A DNA stretch of 64,000 nucleotides. It comes from Flavobacteriales bacterium UBA1986 (GTDB lineage Bacteria > Bacteroidota > Bacteroidia > Flavobacteriales_G > Salibacteraceae). Position 1 is the first letter of the stretch. Each line of letters begins with the position of its first letter. Below the pieces are notes generated by a model that saw only the letters and a program-made list of their open reading frames with translations, did no database searches and was not told where the DNA came from. Where the stretch lies: the NCBI GenBank assembly GCA_002336245.1, contig DDDG01000006.1, positions 1 to 64,000 of the forward strand. Reading direction: 5' to 3'. The position numbers were made by a program, and so were the translations under genes. Below, piece by piece: positions 34,509 through 44,338 of this stretch.

Positions 34509-35399
34509 TCACTCCCAGCTGAACTCTGGAAATAGCTTCTGAAATTTCGTCGGAACTTTCGCTTGAAATTCTAAGCTTTCTCCATTAGCTGGATGCTCAA
34601 ATTTTAATGAGCGCGCATGCAGATAAAGGCCTTTACCTTTTAAAATCCGTTCCGCCTCCCCATAAAGTCGATCGCCGAGAATGGGATGCCCTAACCGCGC
34701 TAAGTGAATGCGCAATTGATGTCGACGGCCCGTGTGGGGCATGCACTTTACCAAAGACAAAGTTTCAAAACGCTGAGATGGAACGCTCTGAAGCAATTCA
34801 AAGGAAGACTGACTCTCTTTACCCTCGATGGGCTGTGAACTTGAAAATTCGCTTTTACACTTTCCGTGAACCACTGCCATGTATGTCTTTTGAACCCGAT
34901 GTTCTTCAAAGGCCTTATTTAGACTTGCGATCGCAGAACGCGTCTTTCCAACCAATAGAATCCCAGACGTTGGGTAATCCAATCGATGGACAGCTTGAGG
35001 TCTGGGAAGCGCATCAGGAGTAGTGCTCTTCTCAAAACCACCCGGAAATGCATTTTCGAGCGTTCGGAACTTATTCCCACTCACCTCTATTCCAGCTGGT
35101 TTGTTCACCAGTGCCAAGTCTTGATCTTCATAAATGACTTCGAAGTCAAGGTTCAGAATCTTTAGATTTTGATCTGCGCGTTCTCCATAAACCTCAATGA
35201 CTTCTCCACCTTTAAGGAAGTCTCCAGTGAAAGCTTGATTCCCATTGATGCGAATCAAGCCCTCTTTGATCATCCGTTTTAGTTGCTTTCTTGAAGGAAT
35301 TAATTCAAAATTCTCGAATGAGTAGTCCGATAGACGTTCAGCCTTCTGTAAGTCTAATACCGTATGAGTTTCAATTAAGTGAGCGCTGTTATCTTCCAT
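34509..35399 (-). CDS. RluA-family pseudouridine synthase
   Basis: An RNA-modifying enzyme of 296 residues. An N-terminal S4 RNA-binding domain spans about 18-75 (IPSRKQLKRMIKEGLIRINGNQ). The catalytic domain carries Asp in HRLDYPTSGILLVGKT near 138-153, KPAGIEVSG near 98 and HTGRRHQLRIHLARLGHPILGDRLYG near 222-247. It belongs to the RluA/RluC/RluD group; the target base cannot be assigned. It converges on the NTF2-like gene. Confidence 0.92.
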   Translation of the reverse strand: MEDNSAHLIETHTVLDLQKAERLSDYSFENFELIPSRKQLKRMIKEGLIRINGNQAFTGDFLKGGEVIEVYGERADQNLKILNLDFEVIYEDQDLALVNKPAGIEVSGNKFRTLENAFPGGFEKSTTPDALPRPQAVHRLDYPTSGILLVGKTRSAIASLNKAFEEHRVQKTYMAVVHGKCKSEFSSSQPIEGKESQSSFELLQSVPSQRFETLSLVKCMPHTGRRHQLRIHLARLGHPILGDRLYGEAERILKGKGLYLHARSLKFEHPANGESLEFQAKVPTKFQKLFPEFSWE

Positions 35400-35499
35400 T
35401 GACTTTTCGAAGCTAATAATTCAAGACTAGAGACTAGTTGTATCAGTTCAAGTCAAAACCCTTATTTTGGGCATTCATTACACAGTCTGTAAGCTGATT

Positions 35500-35952
35500 T
35501 TGAAATCATTCGCCAAAATATTATTCCTTTCCATACTTCTCGGCTTTTCAGCCAAGGCCATCGTCGCGCAAGAAAAAGCCAAAGCCAACCCCTTCGACAT
35601 GCTTGATACGGCCAGTGTATGCTTCAGCGATGAGATTTTTGTTTTCGCGGAGCTCATGCCCAGCTATCGCGGAGGTTTAAATGAATTGGAAGTCATCTTA
35701 AACGAGCGCCTCGACCTTTCGAGAAAAACAGACGGGACGGTTTACTTGTCGATTACAGTAAACTGTCGTTCGGAGTTGACTGGTGTTAAGCTGCTGCGCG
35801 GAATGGACGACGAGACAAACATGGCGCTCATCAACCTGATTCGGAGTTTAACAGACTGGACCGCTGCCCTTCAGAATAAAAAACCCGTCGATTGCCTGCT
35901 CATTCTTCCTTTCCGAATTCAAAAAGGAGAAGTGAGTATTCCAAAAAGGTAG
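35500..35952 (+). CDS. exported protein with TonB C-terminal-like domain
   Basis: A 150-residue protein from a TTG at 35500 that gives a standard signal peptide (KSFAKILFLSILLGFSAKAIVAQ). An in-frame TTG at 35467 is the alternative. The rest resembles a TonB C-terminal/energy-transducer domain: MPSYRGGLNELEVILNERLDL, DGTVYLSITVNCRSELTGVKLLRGMD, and TDWTAALQNKKPVDCLLILPFRI, the usual W-x-P-like segment. There is no membrane anchor beyond the signal, so it is a soluble stand-alone version of unknown role. Confidence 0.7.
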   Translation: MKSFAKILFLSILLGFSAKAIVAQEKAKANPFDMLDTASVCFSDEIFVFAELMPSYRGGLNELEVILNERLDLSRKTDGTVYLSITVNCRSELTGVKLLRGMDDETNMALINLIRSLTDWTAALQNKKPVDCLLILPFRIQKGEVSIPKR

Positions 35953-35997
35953 CTGCCGTAAAATATTCTATTGCCGAAGGCGATACTAGTCTAGACA

Positions 35998-37824
35998 TTG
36001 GCAAAACAATCATTCGAGACGCAAGGTGTAAACCTTAAAGAGAGCTTCGCTTCCCTGAAGTTCGTTCCACGTTTTTTTAAAGAAATTAAGGCAGTAAGCC
36101 CCAGTCTGTTCTACGTGAACGTATTGAGCAGATTCATTAGTGCTTTGCTGCCACTCATGATGCTTTGGGTTGGCAAGCTCATCATCGATGAAGTTGTGCT
36201 GCAAATGGCCGCTGAGGATGCTCAATTGGAGCTTCTCTGGTGGTACGTGGGCATCGAATTCTTCCTGGCAATCACCTCCGACCTTTTGAGCCGGGCCATT
36301 TCTTACACCGACGCGCTTTTAGGAGACCGTTACTCCATTCACTCTTCGGTTGCGATAATATCTAAGACGGCAGAGCTTCAGCTCGACCAGCTTGAAGATT
36401 CGGAATTCTACGATAAGCTTGAACGCGCACGTCAGCAAACCACAGGACGAGTCGGCCTGATGTCGAATGTGCTCACCCAAGCGCAAGATGTTATTGTAAT
36501 TGCTTCTCTCATTTCTGGGGTGGTCGTATTCGAGCCAGTGCTCATCGTACTCCTTTTAATATCGATTGTTCCTACCATTTTGAATGAAATTAAGTTCAGT
36601 GGAACGAGCTATTCCCTAGCCCGCTCTTGGACTCAAGAACGCAGAGAACTCGATTACATTCGATATGCCGGGGCGAGCGATGTGACAGCGAAAGAGGTCA
36701 AGCTCTTTGGTTTGGCAAACTACCTCGCAGAACGTTTTCAGAGTTTATCGGAAAAATACTTCAAGGCGAGTAAGAAGCTGGCAGGAAAGCGCGCACGTTG
36801 GGGCTCATTTTTTAATGTGATTGGCACTGGAGCGTATTATGGTGCTTATGTGTTCATTCTCTTTCGCACGGTTCTCGGAGTTCTAACTCTTGGTGACCTA
36901 AGCTTTTTATCAGGCTCATTCAATCGTCTTCGAACGCGAATGCAAGGTTTCTTCACCCGCTTTACGTCCATCACCGAACGAGCACTGTACCTTCAGGATT
37001 ATTTCGAATTCCTGGATATTGAACGCCCTAAATTAGAAGGTGAGGGAGAGCTTCCAATGCCTGAACAAATCAAACACGGATTTGAGTTTAAAGATGTTGG
37101 TTTCAAATACCCTGAAACTGAACATTGGGTGATTCGACACGTCAACATCACTTTGCGTGCTGGAGAGAAGCTTGCCTTCGTAGGAGAAAACGGAGCTGGC
37201 AAGACAACTTTAATCAAACTTTTACTCCAGTTCTATAAACCCACAGAGGGAAGTATTTCGTTGGATGGAATTCCCATTGGCCAGTACAATCAAGAAGCCT
37301 ATCAAACATATTTTGGGGTCATCTTTCAAGACTTCGTGAAGTTTGAGTTAAGCATAAGGGAAAACATTGCGGTCGGTGACATTGAGCAAATAGGTAACGA
37401 TGCACGATTGGAATCGGCCGCCGAGCGAAGTTTAGCCGATCAAGTGATCGATCAAATGCCAGACGGCTATGATCAACAACTTGGCAAACGCTTCAAACGA
37501 GGAAAGGATCTCTCTGGAGGGCAATGGCAAAAGGTGGCCATGGCTCGCGCTTACATGAAAGATGCCGAGGTTTTGGTATTGGATGAGCCAACTTCTGCCC
37601 TAGATGCAAGAGCCGAAACGGAAACATTCGAGCGATTTATTAATTTAACGAAGGGAAAAACAGCAGTCATTATTTCTCACAGATTCAGTACAGTTCGCAT
37701 TGCAGACCGCATTATGGTGCTCAAAGACGGTGGTGTACTCGAAATTGGGACCCATAAAGAATTGATGAAAAATGACTCTCTTTACTCTGAATTGTTCAAC
37801 TTACAAGCATCTGGATACAAATAG
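35998..37824 (+). CDS. ABC transporter, fused permease/ATPase (exporter type)
   Basis: A half-transporter of 608 residues that would work as a dimer in the inner membrane. The membrane domain spans about 25-325 with five to six helices. The ATPase has GENGAGKTT near 398-406, the signature DLSGGQWQK near 502-510, VLVLDEPTSALD near 530-541 and the switch His in IISHRFSTV near 560-568. The membrane domain resembles the lipid/peptide exporter group common in Bacteroidota; the cargo is unknown. The start is TTG at 35998. It overlaps no neighbour, and the next lipoprotein gene begins 4 nt after its stop. Confidence 0.9.
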   Translation: MAKQSFETQGVNLKESFASLKFVPRFFKEIKAVSPSLFYVNVLSRFISALLPLMMLWVGKLIIDEVVLQMAAEDAQLELLWWYVGIEFFLAITSDLLSRAISYTDALLGDRYSIHSSVAIISKTAELQLDQLEDSEFYDKLERARQQTTGRVGLMSNVLTQAQDVIVIASLISGVVVFEPVLIVLLLISIVPTILNEIKFSGTSYSLARSWTQERRELDYIRYAGASDVTAKEVKLFGLANYLAERFQSLSEKYFKASKKLAGKRARWGSFFNVIGTGAYYGAYVFILFRTVLGVLTLGDLSFLSGSFNRLRTRMQGFFTRFTSITERALYLQDYFEFLDIERPKLEGEGELPMPEQIKHGFEFKDVGFKYPETEHWVIRHVNITLRAGEKLAFVGENGAGKTTLIKLLLQFYKPTEGSISLDGIPIGQYNQEAYQTYFGVIFQDFVKFELSIRENIAVGDIEQIGNDARLESAAERSLADQVIDQMPDGYDQQLGKRFKRGKDLSGGQWQKVAMARAYMKDAEVLVLDEPTSALDARAETETFERFINLTKGKTAVIISHRFSTVRIADRIMVLKDGGVLEIGTHKELMKNDSLYSELFNLQASGYK

Positions 37825-37828
37825 AACT

Positions 37829-38320
37829 ATGAAAAGAACGCAATTATTGACCGCCCTCATCGCTGGAGTATTGAGCTTTAGCTCTTGTTCATCTGACAAT
37901 TCTTCAGCAAAATCAGAATCCAAGGCCGAGGCCGTAGAATCACCAAGTTCAGTTCCCGAAGCCAAAGAAGTGCAAGAAGAAGAAACCCAAGATCAAACTC
38001 TAGTTTTGAACGAAGGACTTCGTTGGGAGGCGAACATCGAGACCACTACTGGTGTCTCTACTATGCTAGAAATGGTCATCAATGAAGAAGGTCGGTCGGC
38101 TAAAGACCTTGCCATACTTCAAGAAAAGCTCAACACAGAATTCAAAGGAATTTTCGAGAAGTGTAACATGAAAGGAGAATCGCACATTCAACTTCACAAC
38201 TTCCTTCTTCCTCTAAAAACAGCTATGAATGGACTTTCGGCTGAGGCTGAGGAAGATCGAGTTAAGAGTTTAGATGAGCTTAAAACACAACTTTCGCTCT
38301 ACTCCGATTTCTTCGAATGA
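37829..38320 (+). CDS. lipoprotein of unknown function
   Basis: 163 residues from the ATG at 37829. The signal ends in a lipobox (LSFSSCSSDN, Cys about 20). A Ser/Glu/Lys-rich linker (about 21-60) is followed by a helical domain (ISTLEMVINEEGRSAKDLAILQEKL-like content around 75-110) with Asn-Met-Lys-Gly-Glu near 120. I recognise no family. It sits 4 nt after the ABC exporter gene and overlaps the GNAT gene by four bases, suggesting one transcript. Confidence 0.75.
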   Translation: MKRTQLLTALIAGVLSFSSCSSDNSSAKSESKAEAVESPSSVPEAKEVQEEETQDQTLVLNEGLRWEANIETTTGVSTMLEMVINEEGRSAKDLAILQEKLNTEFKGIFEKCNMKGESHIQLHNFLLPLKTAMNGLSAEAEEDRVKSLDELKTQLSLYSDFFE

Positions 38321-38823
38321 TTAAATCCAACCGGAATATTGAATGGAGGCCCATTGAAGAAAAAGACCTCCCTCTTGTGAAGGAGATGTATGACTATTTC
38401 ATCGATCACACCGTTGCTACCTTCCATACCGAGCATTTGAGTGTTGAAGAGCTCAAGGAATTTATTCCCATAAATCACCCCCTTCACCCTTCAGACTTCA
38501 TTGTGCTTGACGGGGAAATATGTGGATATTGCTATTTAGCTCCCTTCAAGAAACGCCAAGCCTATAACCGCACCGCGGAGGTAACTCTGTACATCGTACC
38601 CAAATTCCACCGTCAGGGCCTCGGGAGTTTAACTCTCCAGCACATAGAAGGCGAAGCGAAGAAGCGCGGCTTAAAAGTTCTCATGGGGGTGATCACAGGG
38701 AACAATATGGAAAGTGTTCGGCTATTCAGAGCCTTGGGCTACGAGAAATGCGCTCATTTCAAAGAAGTCGGTGAAAAATTCGGAAAAGTGCAAGATGTGG
38801 TCATTTACCAAAAACTGATTTAA
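38317..38823 (+). CDS. GNAT-family N-acetyltransferase
   Basis: A 168-residue acetyl-CoA-dependent transferase close to the phosphinothricin/PAT subgroup. It shows IEWRPIEEKDLPLVKEMYDYFIDHTVATFHTE near 8-40, then the CoA-binding loop FHRQGLGSLTLQHI near 93-106 and the C-terminal segment NNMESVRLFRALGYEKCAHFKEVG. The natural substrate is probably an amino acid or amino acid analogue. It starts in an ATGA overlap with the lipoprotein gene and its stop overlaps the DinB-like gene. Confidence 0.88.
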   Translation: MIKSNRNIEWRPIEEKDLPLVKEMYDYFIDHTVATFHTEHLSVEELKEFIPINHPLHPSDFIVLDGEICGYCYLAPFKKRQAYNRTAEVTLYIVPKFHRQGLGSLTLQHIEGEAKKRGLKVLMGVITGNNMESVRLFRALGYEKCAHFKEVGEKFGKVQDVVIYQKLI

Positions 38824-39287
38824 TGAAAGAAACCCTCGTCAAACTCTTCGTCTATCACAATCATTTCAACTTGAAATTAATTGAGGAGTTCAAAAAACAC
38901 AAGGATGCCCTTCCAAGTCGCTCCTACCCTACTTTTTGTCATATTCTAAATGCCTCGAAATATTGGCATGCCCGTATTGACGGAGTAAAGCCAGTTGGGG
39001 TTCAAGATGAGTACGATGTAAACGAACTCTCTTCAATTCAAGAATCGATTCACCAGCGCTCGATGCAACTCATTGAAAACGGTGACCTAGATAAGGCGTA
39101 CTCCTATTCGAATGCAAAAGGCCAGACTTATTCAAATACGCTTGGAGATATACTACTTCAATTGGCAAATCATACTACGCATCACCGGGGTCAAATCATC
39201 AGCGATTTTCGATTGAGTGGAATTGAACCTATAAAGACCGACTACATTTTCTTCGCTAGAGAAGAAAGTGAAACACCAGCTCTATAA
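38823..39287 (+). CDS. DinB-fold protein
   Basis: A 154-residue four-helix bundle of the DinB/YfiT group. Metal ligands are recognisable as His in YHNHFNLKLI near 10-19, His in HILNASKYWHARI near 40-52, and HHRGQI near 124-129 (the characteristic third site, NHTTHHRGQI). Members are metal-dependent hydrolases or thiol-S-transferases; the activity cannot be told here. It begins one base before the GNAT stop ends. Confidence 0.87.
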   Translation: MKETLVKLFVYHNHFNLKLIEEFKKHKDALPSRSYPTFCHILNASKYWHARIDGVKPVGVQDEYDVNELSSIQESIHQRSMQLIENGDLDKAYSYSNAKGQTYSNTLGDILLQLANHTTHHRGQIISDFRLSGIEPIKTDYIFFAREESETPAL

Positions 39288-39289
39288 GA

Positions 39290-40063
39290 ATGAAGGACAA
39301 GCAAGAAATCGTTTCAAATTGGCTTCCGCGCTATACAGGCGCAAAATTGGAAGACTTTGGTGAGTACATACTTCTCACCAATTTCCGCAACTACCTAAAG
39401 CTCTTTGCGGAGCAAGAAGGTGTTGAGATTGTAGGAGCTGAAAAGGCAATGCCCATTGCTACTTCGGGCAACATTACCATGATGAATTTCGGAATGGGAA
39501 GTGCGAACGCCGCAACTGCGATGGATCTCCTCTCCGCCATCAGTCCAAAAGCGGTCCTATTTCTAGGCAAATGTGGCGGACTGAAAAAGAAGAACAAAAT
39601 TGGAGACGTCATACTCCCGATAGCGGCCATCCGAGGTGAAGGTACCAGCGACGATTACTTCCCCACGGAAGTTCCAGCCCTGCCCTCTTTCAATCTTCAA
39701 AGAGCCGTTTCGCATGTGGTTCGAAATCACGATACTGATTATTGGACTGGAACTGTGTACACCACCAACCGCAGGGTTTGGGAACACGACAATAATTTCA
39801 AAGAATACTTGCGCTCCATTCGCGCCATGGCCATCGATATGGAAACCGCCACAATCTTCTCCGTTGGATTTTTCAACCACATACCAACGGGAGCACTCCT
39901 TCTCGTTTCAGATCAACCCATGATTCCAGAAGGGGTAAAAAGTGAAGCCAGCGATCAATTGGTTACGAAACATTTCGTTGAAAAGCACATTGTAATAGGC
40001 ATTGAAGCCTTAAATGAGCTCATTAACGAGGGAACTTCTGTTCGTCACTTGAGGTTTGAATAA
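39290..40063 (+). CDS. amn: AMP nucleosidase, compact type
   Basis: Cleaves AMP to adenine and ribose 5-phosphate, a purine-balance reaction. The 257-residue form lacks the long N-terminal domain of the enterobacterial enzyme, as usual in Bacteroidota. Motifs include MPIATSGNITMMNFGMGSANAATAMDLL near 57-84, VLFLGKCGGLK near 93-103, RGEGTSDDYFP near 117-127, and MAIDMETATIFSVGF near 182-196 for ribose binding. It is the last gene of the run from the ABC exporter, 2 nt after the DinB-like gene. Confidence 0.92.
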   Translation: MKDKQEIVSNWLPRYTGAKLEDFGEYILLTNFRNYLKLFAEQEGVEIVGAEKAMPIATSGNITMMNFGMGSANAATAMDLLSAISPKAVLFLGKCGGLKKKNKIGDVILPIAAIRGEGTSDDYFPTEVPALPSFNLQRAVSHVVRNHDTDYWTGTVYTTNRRVWEHDNNFKEYLRSIRAMAIDMETATIFSVGFFNHIPTGALLLVSDQPMIPEGVKSEASDQLVTKHFVEKHIVIGIEALNELINEGTSVRHLRFE

Positions 40064-40268
40064 GTACGTTCTTGAAGGAGGAGCGCTCCATGGTGGCTTG
40101 CCGACAGGCCTGCGTTCCATTCTCTGGAATTCATGCATCACTCGCTCAAGATGCGAATGTGTCCGTTCAATCATAGAAGCCTCCTCTGCCTCAGCATTGG
40201 AACCACCTGCATTTGCATTTCTGTGATTTGAAGGACTCGCCATACTTTCGATTTATAAATCCAACGCT

Positions 40269-41882
40269 ATGAATCGACTGCTACCCTTCATTTTCGCCTC
40301 TTCTGCATTAATCTCTTTTGAGGCAAACTCTCAGTGCGCGCCTGCTACAGCGAGCGCAGAACTCAACGTAAACAATGTAAAAACCACCATTTTGAACGGT
40401 GGCGATATGTGGTGGGACCTCCAAGGTTCTGCTAAATATGAAGTACCTAAAGGAAGTGGTGTCAATGCCCTCTTTGCTGGAAGTATTTGGATTGGAGGAC
40501 TAACGTCAACTTCAGAACTGAAGCTTGCCGCTCAGCAATACCGATCAAAAGGAAATGACTTTTACCCCGGACCTTTAGACCAAAATGGAAATCTCATAGG
40601 TTCAAACTGCATGCTTTGGGATCGAGTGTTTCAAGTGAGCAAAGAGGAAATTCAGGATTTTAAAGATTTTTCCGTCCTGAGTTCAAATGTGCGCGATTGG
40701 CCTGCAAAAGGAAATGCAAACATCAGCGCCCCAATGCAAGATTTAGCTCCTTTCATTGACGTAGATATGGATGGAGTTTATGACCCTTCCAAAGGCGACT
40801 ACCCCGACATTAAAGGAGATCAAGCTGTGTGGTGGGTTTTCAACGATGTTGGGAATTTGCACACAGAATCTGGCGGTGGGCAAATTGGAATTGAAGTGCA
40901 AGTGATGGCTTATGCTTTTGCAACAAACAACCAACTGAACAATGCGACCTTCTACGATTACACCCTTATTAAGAAGAGTTAAGGCTTTTTGCACAACAGT
41001 TATGTAGGCTTCTTTGTAGACGGTGATTTAGGGAACCCAAACGACGACTTCGCGGCCAGTCATCGAACCAAACGAATGGGAATCGTTTACAACGGTGACC
41101 CAATAGACGAAAACAGCGGTTTCTCAACTGGCTACGGGCTCAATCCTCCTGCCATTGCCTACCAAATCATTAAAACTCCTAATGACGCGACCGGTAATCC
41201 TGCAGAACTTTCCTCAGTTATGACACCTTACAATGGCACTTCGCCAACCAGTGATCCAAACAATGCAAGCGAATACTACAATTACATGAAAGGTGTATGG
41301 CGCGATGGCACTCCAGCTACCATGGGTGGCAATGGCTACGACAGATCCAATGGAACCCTTTATCCGTTCATGTACGACCTGTCGATCGATTGTTTGAATT
41401 GGACTGAATGTGAGGCAAACAACTCCGCCCACGATCGCCGTTTGCTGCTGAGCGTTGGCCCATTGAATATGGAGCAGAACATTTCGATGAAGTTCACCAA
41501 TGCTGTTCTATGGACTAGAGATACCGCAGCCATCGATTGTGGAAATCTTGATTTTGTGACGGGGGCCGTCGACTTCATGAATGTTCAACTTGAACAAGAA
41601 TTAAACAAGGCGCCACTTTCATCCAATGAACTAGTAAGTGATGCTCCTAAGATCTTTCCAAACCCAGCTTCGGACAAAGTCTTTGTCGAACTCAATTCGA
41701 CTGATGATTTCAAGAATGTTGAACTATACGATCTACAAGCTCGCCTTGTAAGCCCAGAAATAGTAGCCGTAGATGATCATTCATTCATGCTGAACACAAG
41801 GAATCTAAAAGATGGAATCTACTTTCTGAGCCTGAACTATTCTGATCGAAGGAGTATCAGTAAATTGATCGTCAAGCACTAG
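40269..41882 (+). pseudogene. T9SS-exported protein interrupted by an in-frame TAA
   Basis: Both halves lie in one frame. The first (40269-40982) has a signal peptide (about 1-20) and a body with GSIWIGGLTSTSELKLAAQQYR and DVDMDGVYDPSKGDYPDIKGDQAVWWVFND. The second (from 40983) continues with NSYVGFFVDGDLGNPNDDF, a stretch that normally follows without a break, and ends in a T9SS sorting domain starting IFPNPASDKVFV. A single TAA at 40980-40982 (LIKKS-stop-GFLHNSY) separates them. The intact product would be about 537 residues. Either a nonsense mutation or a sequence error; the first half alone lacks the sorting signal. Confidence 0.7.
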
Positions 41883-41942
41883 CTACTGGCTATACTCGTT
41901 CCCAGGTTATTTCAGCAATGCTCATTATCTAAACAAAACCAG

Positions 41943-42335
41943 TTGAGACCATTACTTTTTATCAGCATTCTCATTCTAAGCCTCTCTTCTTGCTCAAAGG
42001 ACTTAGATTCTTTCAGTCTGAATGAAGAAATAAAGCTCGACTACGGCGAAACAGCGAAAATTGAAAGCGAAGACATTCAGATTGAATTTGTGGATGTCCT
42101 TGAGGAAAGCCGATGTCCCCCAAAAGTTCTTTGCATTTGGGCAGGCCTCGTTCGAGTGAAATTGAACATCAATGGAGGTGATCCGGTCTACTTAAACCTT
42201 GGGGACACGCCAAGTAAGGTCACCCACACATTCGATGACTATGAATTGACGCTCCTCGACGTAAGCTATCCATCCGATAAAGATTTTGGGATGAAGGAGA
42301 AGGCCTCCATTCGTTTTGTAGTTCGAGAGATTTAA
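41943..42335 (+). CDS. small lipoprotein with a Cys-Pro/Cys-Ile-Trp motif
   Basis: A 130-residue exported protein with a lipobox (LILSLSSCSKD, Cys about 18). The body is beta-rich and carries EESRCPPKVLCIWAG near 53-67; this spaced Cys pair followed by W-A-G recurs in a group of small Bacteroidota and Proteobacteria lipoproteins of unknown function. TFDDYELTLLDVSYP near 95-109 is the second conserved region. The start is TTG at 41943. Confidence 0.75.
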   Translation: MRPLLFISILILSLSSCSKDLDSFSLNEEIKLDYGETAKIESEDIQIEFVDVLEESRCPPKVLCIWAGLVRVKLNINGGDPVYLNLGDTPSKVTHTFDDYELTLLDVSYPSDKDFGMKEKASIRFVVREI

Positions 42336-42503
42336 GAAACTGATTGAACTAGTGGTAGGCAGATTGTGTGACTTTCAAATCTTGATTCAGGAAATTCCTA
42401 CAAACCCAGTCTCCATACTATTGAAGATGATTCAAAACTTATTGGACATGCTTTTATGGAAAAGAAGAGCCCTTAAGAAGTCCTTAAGCCTCAGCTTTTA
42501 AGC

Positions 42504-42511
42504 TACATTTG
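42504..42511 (+). promoter_or_regulatory. -7 box of the cold-shock/RhlE operon
   Basis: TACATTTG is an exact TAnnTTTG match 67 nt before the ATG at 42579. The resulting leader of about 60 nt is long for this window and would suit cold-responsive control of translation. Confidence 0.45.
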
Positions 42512-42578
42512 TAGGAAATCATATTGCGAGAAGAGTTGTCCGTTCGAATGAACAACTCAAAAGCACTAACAAGAATGA

Positions 42579-43028
42579 ATGGCTAGGTCACAAGAAACTT
42601 TTAGTAAGAAAGAGAAAGAGAAAAAAAGGAGAAAGAAGAAACAGGACAAACTGCTCAAGCGCGAAGAACGCAAAGACAAAGGGAGCGGTAGCCTAGATGA
42701 TATGATCGCTTACGTTGACGAAAACGGTCAGATAACTGATACTCCACCAGATCCCACCAAAAAGCGAAAAGAAGTTTCAGCTGAAAGCATTGAATTGGGT
42801 GTACCTAAGCGTGAGGCTGAAGAAGAAGTGGGCGAACGCACTGGTAAAATCGACTACTTCGATCACAGTAAAGGCTACGGATTCATCAAAGAAATAGGAA
42901 GTGGCGAGAGCTTCTTTGTACACATCAATGGTATGGAAGAAGATGGTTTAGACATTGGTGATAAGGTTGTTTTCGAGCTCGAACAGGGCATGAAAGGCCT
43001 CAACGCCGTAGGCGTTAAAAAAGCCTGA
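42579..43028 (+). CDS. cold-shock domain protein with basic N-terminal extension
   Basis: 149 residues. The first 32 residues are almost wholly Lys, Glu and Arg and probably form a nucleic-acid-binding helix. An acidic linker (about 35-80) leads to the cold-shock domain (about 84-148) with GKIDYFDHSKGYGFI (RNP-1 type) and SFFVHINGM (RNP-2 type), ending KGLNAVGVKKA. It likely binds single-stranded RNA. It lies 17 nt before rhlE and in the same orientation. Confidence 0.88.
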   Translation: MARSQETFSKKEKEKKRRKKKQDKLLKREERKDKGSGSLDDMIAYVDENGQITDTPPDPTKKRKEVSAESIELGVPKREAEEEVGERTGKIDYFDHSKGYGFIKEIGSGESFFVHINGMEEDGLDIGDKVVFELEQGMKGLNAVGVKKA

Positions 43029-43045
43029 TCTCAGGAATAAATATT

Positions 43046-44335
43046 TTGAAATTTACAGAACTAAAACTGGACGAACGGGTCTTGGAGGCCATATCGTTCA
43101 TGGGTTTCGAAAAGGCTACCCCAATTCAGGAACAAGCCATTCCTATTGTATTGGAAGGGGGCGATTTAATCGCTTGTGCCCAAACGGGTACTGGTAAGAC
43201 AGCCGCTTTTGTTCTCCCATTGATCCATAAATTGATCGACAAGGAAGAAGCGAACGTCGATGCACTCATTATAGTCCCAACAAGAGAACTCGCTGTTCAA
43301 ATTGAGCAGCAAATTCAAGGGCTCGCCTACTTTGCACCTGTGAGTTCAATTGCCATTTATGGCGGTGGAGATGGTGTGGATTTTCAGCAACAAAAACGGG
43401 CCTTAACAAAAGGAACCAACATCGTTGTCGCTACTCCTGGTAAACTCTTGTCTCACTTAAACCTTGGCTACGTAAAGGTTCAAAATTTGAAGCACCTCAT
43501 TCTCGATGAGGCAGACCGAATGCTCGACATGGGCTTCATTGAAGACTTGAGCAGCATCATCAATTATCTACCGAAGGATCGTCAAACGCTCATGTTCTCG
43601 GCTACCATGCCTCCAAGCATTCGTAAGCTGGCTAAAGACATCCTCACCGACCCTAAAGAAGTTTCACTTGCGATTTCAAAACCAGCAGCCGGTGTTGACC
43701 AAAAAGTCTACTTGAGTTTCGATGAACAAAAAGTTGGCATTCTAGCGCACCTTCTTAAAAACAGACCAGACTACGACAGCGTCATTGTATTTACCTCTAC
43801 GAAAAGTAAGGTTACTGAAATCGTGTCTGCCCTTAAAAAACAAGGCTTTAAAGCGCGGGGAATTTCATCCATGCTGGTTCAAGCAGAACGGGAAGAAGTC
43901 CTTCGCATGTTCAGAGCTCGACGCATCCGTGTTCTTGTGGCTACAGATGTAATGAGTCGAGGGATCGACATCAAAGACCTCAATATGGTCGTCAATTACG
44001 ACGTTCCTAACGATGCCGAAGATTACGTTCACCGCATTGGACGAACAGCGCGCGTTGACGCAAAGGGTGAAGCCGTGACCTTTATCAGCCCGAAAGAAAT
44101 GGGCAAATTCGCTCGTATTGAAAGTCTTATTGAGATGAGCATCGAGAAACTTGCTCCTCCGGAAGAATTGGGTAAAGGCCCTGAATGGCGCGCTAACAGC
44201 AGTGGCGGTGGCGGTAATCGCGGACGTGGCGGCCAAGGTGACGGCAAGCGCAACTTCAAATCTAAGTCCAATCAGAATAGGAATCGTGGAAATGGGCGTC
44301 CAAATAGAGGACCAAGCGGAGAAAAGAAGGACTAA
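43046..44335 (+). CDS. rhlE: DEAD-box RNA helicase, RhlE type
   Basis: An ATP-dependent RNA helicase of 429 residues. The Q motif MGFEKATPIQEQAIP lies near 19-33, Walker A AQTGTGKTAAF near 47-57, PTRELAVQ near 80, DEAD in LILDEADRMLDMGF near 151-164, SAT near 182, and HRIGRTAR near 329-336. The tail is Gly/Arg/Asn-rich, as in RhlE proteins that bind structured RNA. The start is TTG at 43046. It is probably co-transcribed with the cold-shock gene and converges on a second helicase gene with a 3-nt gap. Confidence 0.92.
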   Translation: MKFTELKLDERVLEAISFMGFEKATPIQEQAIPIVLEGGDLIACAQTGTGKTAAFVLPLIHKLIDKEEANVDALIIVPTRELAVQIEQQIQGLAYFAPVSSIAIYGGGDGVDFQQQKRALTKGTNIVVATPGKLLSHLNLGYVKVQNLKHLILDEADRMLDMGFIEDLSSIINYLPKDRQTLMFSATMPPSIRKLAKDILTDPKEVSLAISKPAAGVDQKVYLSFDEQKVGILAHLLKNRPDYDSVIVFTSTKSKVTEIVSALKKQGFKARGISSMLVQAEREEVLRMFRARRIRVLVATDVMSRGIDIKDLNMVVNYDVPNDAEDYVHRIGRTARVDAKGEAVTFISPKEMGKFARIESLIEMSIEKLAPPEELGKGPEWRANSSGGGGNRGRGGQGDGKRNFKSKSNQNRNRGNGRPNRGPSGEKKD

Positions 44336-44338
44336 GCC

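Noticed and set aside
40010..40243. 77-codon minus-strand frame after the AMP nucleosidase gene
   Set aside because: It overlaps the end of amn antisense, has no promoter box in a useful position and no recognisable sequence. A small protein cannot be excluded but is not supported.
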